Of a stretch of DNA of 7,225 bases, positions 5,833 to 7,225 are shown piece after piece. A program made the position numbers and the translations under genes. Source of the DNA: Clostridiales bacterium. Its GTDB lineage: Bacteria > Bacillota > Clostridia > Oscillospirales > Acutalibacteraceae. The DNA lies in NCBI GenBank assembly GCA_019417145.1, contig DXVY01000067.1, positions 1 through 7,225 on the forward strand. Reading direction: 5' to 3'. Every line of letters begins with the position of its first letter. Position 1 is the stretch's first letter. Below the pieces are notes generated by a model. That model was not told the origin of the DNA. It did no database searches and saw only the letters and a list, made by a program, of their open reading frames with translations.

Positions 5833-6282
5833 ATGATTGCAAAAAAAGACTTTGGAAACCCTAAGCTGCTCAGTCCTCTGACCCTTGCATTTGTGGGTGA
5901 CGCGGTTTACGGGCTTTTGGTGCGGGAGCGGCTGGCGGAACTGGATCTCGCAGCCGGCCGATTGCATCCCGCCTCTGTGCTGCTGGTCAAGGCTGGCGCG
6001 CAGGCCAGGGCCGCCCAAGCCCTCTTTCCCCTTTTGACAGAGGAGGAGCAGGGGGTTTATAAACGGGGACGTAACGCCCACACCGGCAATCTGCCTAAAA
6101 ATGCCACCAATCAGGAATACCACGCCGCCACCGGTTTGGAGGCCCTGTTTGGATTCTTGTATCTGGCCGGCCGGGACATGCGCCTAAGAGAGCTATTCCA
6201 AAAAATCTGGATCCTTCTGGATGTGGATCAGGCGGTCAGGACGTCCCCCGCGTCTCAAAAGCGCCAAAAAGCGCAGGCATAA
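5833..6282 (+). CDS. mrnC: Ribonuclease Mini-III, 23S rRNA maturation
   Basis: This is a 149-residue dimeric RNase III-like enzyme without a double-stranded-RNA-binding domain. In Bacillus it trims the 5' and 3' ends of 23S rRNA, in a reaction stimulated by ribosomal protein L3. The RNase III catalytic signatures are visible: LAFVGDAVY (residues 18-26, with D23) and TGLEALFGFLYL (residues 100-111, with E103), preceded by the family motif YKRGRNAH (76-83). The last 14 residues or so form a basic, probably disordered tail. A short GGGG (5823-5826) lies 6 bases before the ATG, a weaker site than its neighbours have. It lies 72 bases after obg, so both genes serve 50S biogenesis and may share a transcript. 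Confidence 0.93.
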   Translation: MIAKKDFGNPKLLSPLTLAFVGDAVYGLLVRERLAELDLAAGRLHPASVLLVKAGAQARAAQALFPLLTEEEQGVYKRGRNAHTGNLPKNATNQEYHAATGLEALFGFLYLAGRDMRLRELFQKIWILLDVDQAVRTSPASQKRQKAQA

Positions 6283-6379
6283 ACCAGCGCGTGACGCACT
6301 ATATAAAGACCGGTGGAATCTGACTGACGGCCATAGGGCTGAGGGTGAAAGGCTGTGCGTAAAACAGGAGGGAACGGTC

Positions 6380-7225
6380 ATGCACGCAAACGAAAATCTC
6401 TCCAGCAAAAAAAGCTGGCATGTTTTTTTGGATATCCTGGCTTTTATCTTTGGCAGCGCCTTGTATGCCGCGGGCGTGGTGATCTTTATCAATCCCAACC
6501 ATATATCCTCCGGTGGGGTCACGGGTATCGCCATGATCATTCACTCTCTGGTCCCCATTCCCATTGGCCTTATGGTGCTGGTTATAAATATTCCCCTGTT
6601 TATTGTGGGGTTTGTCAAATTGGGCTGGCGATTCATAGGAAAGTCGGCCGTCTGCACCCTTCTTATGTCCATTTTCCTGGATGTGTTTGGGCAGGTCATG
6701 CCTCACTATACGGGTGACCGCATCCTGGCGGCTCTGTTCGGCGGCGTGCTCATGGGGGCCGGACTGGCCTTGGTTATGCTGCGGGGTTCTACCACCGGCG
6801 GCACCGATATTGCCGCCAAACTCATCAACGGCAAGTGGCCGCACCTTTCCATGGGCAGGGTCATACTGATTATGGACACCCTGATCCTCCTGACTGCCGC
6901 CTTGGTATACTGGGATCTGGAGACCGCCCTGTACTCGGTCATTGCCATTTTTGCTTCTTCAAGGGTCATCGACAGCCTGCTGTACGGCGCTGACAGGGGC
7001 AAGCTGATTTTCATCGTTACCGATCGCGCCAAGGAAATTGCAGATGAAATTTTTCGACATGTGGGCCGGGGCGTCACTATGATGCATGCCGTGGGCGCTT
7101 ATACCAAAGCCCAGCGGGTGATGCTCATGTGTGCTGTGCGGCACAACGAGGTGGCCGCGGTGCGGCGGGCGGTGCGTCTGGTCGACGATAAGGCGTTTTT
7201 GGTGGTCACGGAGGCGGGGGAGGTT
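6380..7225 (+). CDS. YitT-family membrane protein, 3' end beyond the window
   Basis: The frame stays open to the last base and gives 282 residues; the family is usually about 280-295 long, so only the final few residues are missing. Residues about 15-200 hold roughly six hydrophobic membrane segments with the family signature GSTTGGTDI (136-144) and an early ISSGGVTGI stretch (42-50). Residues about 207-282 are the cytosolic DUF2179-type domain (FIVTD, GAYTKAQRVMLMCAV, DDKAFLVV). AGGAGGG (6366-6372) lies 7 bases before the ATG. TATAAA at 6302-6307 could be a -10 box, but there is no recognisable -35, so promoter status is open. The transported substrate or function is not established for this family. 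It sits 97 bases after mrnC, and no functional link to ribosome genes is evident. Confidence 0.9.
   Translation, partial: MHANENLSSKKSWHVFLDILAFIFGSALYAAGVVIFINPNHISSGGVTGIAMIIHSLVPIPIGLMVLVINIPLFIVGFVKLGWRFIGKSAVCTLLMSIFLDVFGQVMPHYTGDRILAALFGGVLMGAGLALVMLRGSTTGGTDIAAKLINGKWPHLSMGRVILIMDTLILLTAALVYWDLETALYSVIAIFASSRVIDSLLYGADRGKLIFIVTDRAKEIADEIFRHVGRGVTMMHAVGAYTKAQRVMLMCAVRHNEVAAVRRAVRLVDDKAFLVVTEAGEV

Noticed and set aside
6299..6844. A 181-codon open frame on the minus strand over the YitT-family gene
   Set aside because: It is low-complexity and rich in His/Gln/Asp. The opposite strand has a strong ribosome binding site and membrane segments with the family signature.
1..7225. CRISPR arrays, insertion sequences, tRNA or rRNA genes, prophage or toxin-antitoxin genes
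   Set aside because: I found no regularly spaced repeats, transposase motifs, terminal inverted repeats or tRNA-like cloverleaf anywhere in the window.

Overview
The window looks like chromosomal DNA of a GC-rich, Gram-positive Clostridia member. A gut Oscillospiraceae-type lineage (Flavonifractor/Pseudoflavonifractor-like) is my best guess from gene content and style, not from any search. Support comes from the order rplU-prp-rpmA-obg, an L27 with a Prp-cleavable N-terminal extension, a Mini-III RNase, a YitT-family membrane protein, strong AGGAGG-type ribosome binding sites, and dockerin/cohesin-type surface proteins.

Left part (1-2990, minus strand): a two-gene unit. The upstream gene (2057-2971) encodes a secreted protein with a cohesin-like domain, a long Ser/Thr/Pro/Gly linker and a C-terminal membrane anchor. 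The downstream gene (70-2067) overlaps it by 11 bases. It encodes a secreted metallophosphoesterase with an N-terminal purple-acid-phosphatase-type beta domain, a calcineurin-like catalytic domain, a cohesin-like module and a C-terminal type I dockerin with two calcium loops. The simplest reading is a small surface complex: an anchor that may hold a dockerin-tagged phosphatase at the membrane. The pairing is an inference. A hairpin terminator at the left edge (5-38) is oriented for plus-strand transcription entering from outside the window.

Middle (about 2990-3384): a divergent intergenic region with a candidate extended -10 promoter for the minus-strand pair, a near-consensus sigma-A promoter (TTGACA-17-TAAAAT) for the plus-strand ribosomal operon, and a structured leader in the position where Firmicutes carry the L21 leader.

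Right part (3385-7225, plus strand): rplU (bL21), prp (the cysteine protease that trims L27) and rpmA (bL27) are packed with gaps of 2 and 0 bases and end at a strong terminator. Then come obg (ribosome-assembly GTPase), mrnC (Mini-III, 23S rRNA maturation) and a YitT-family membrane protein whose end is cut off by the window. All but the last concern building the 50S subunit, so this side is a conventional housekeeping block. The less ordinary part is the cohesin/dockerin phosphatase pair on the opposite strand.
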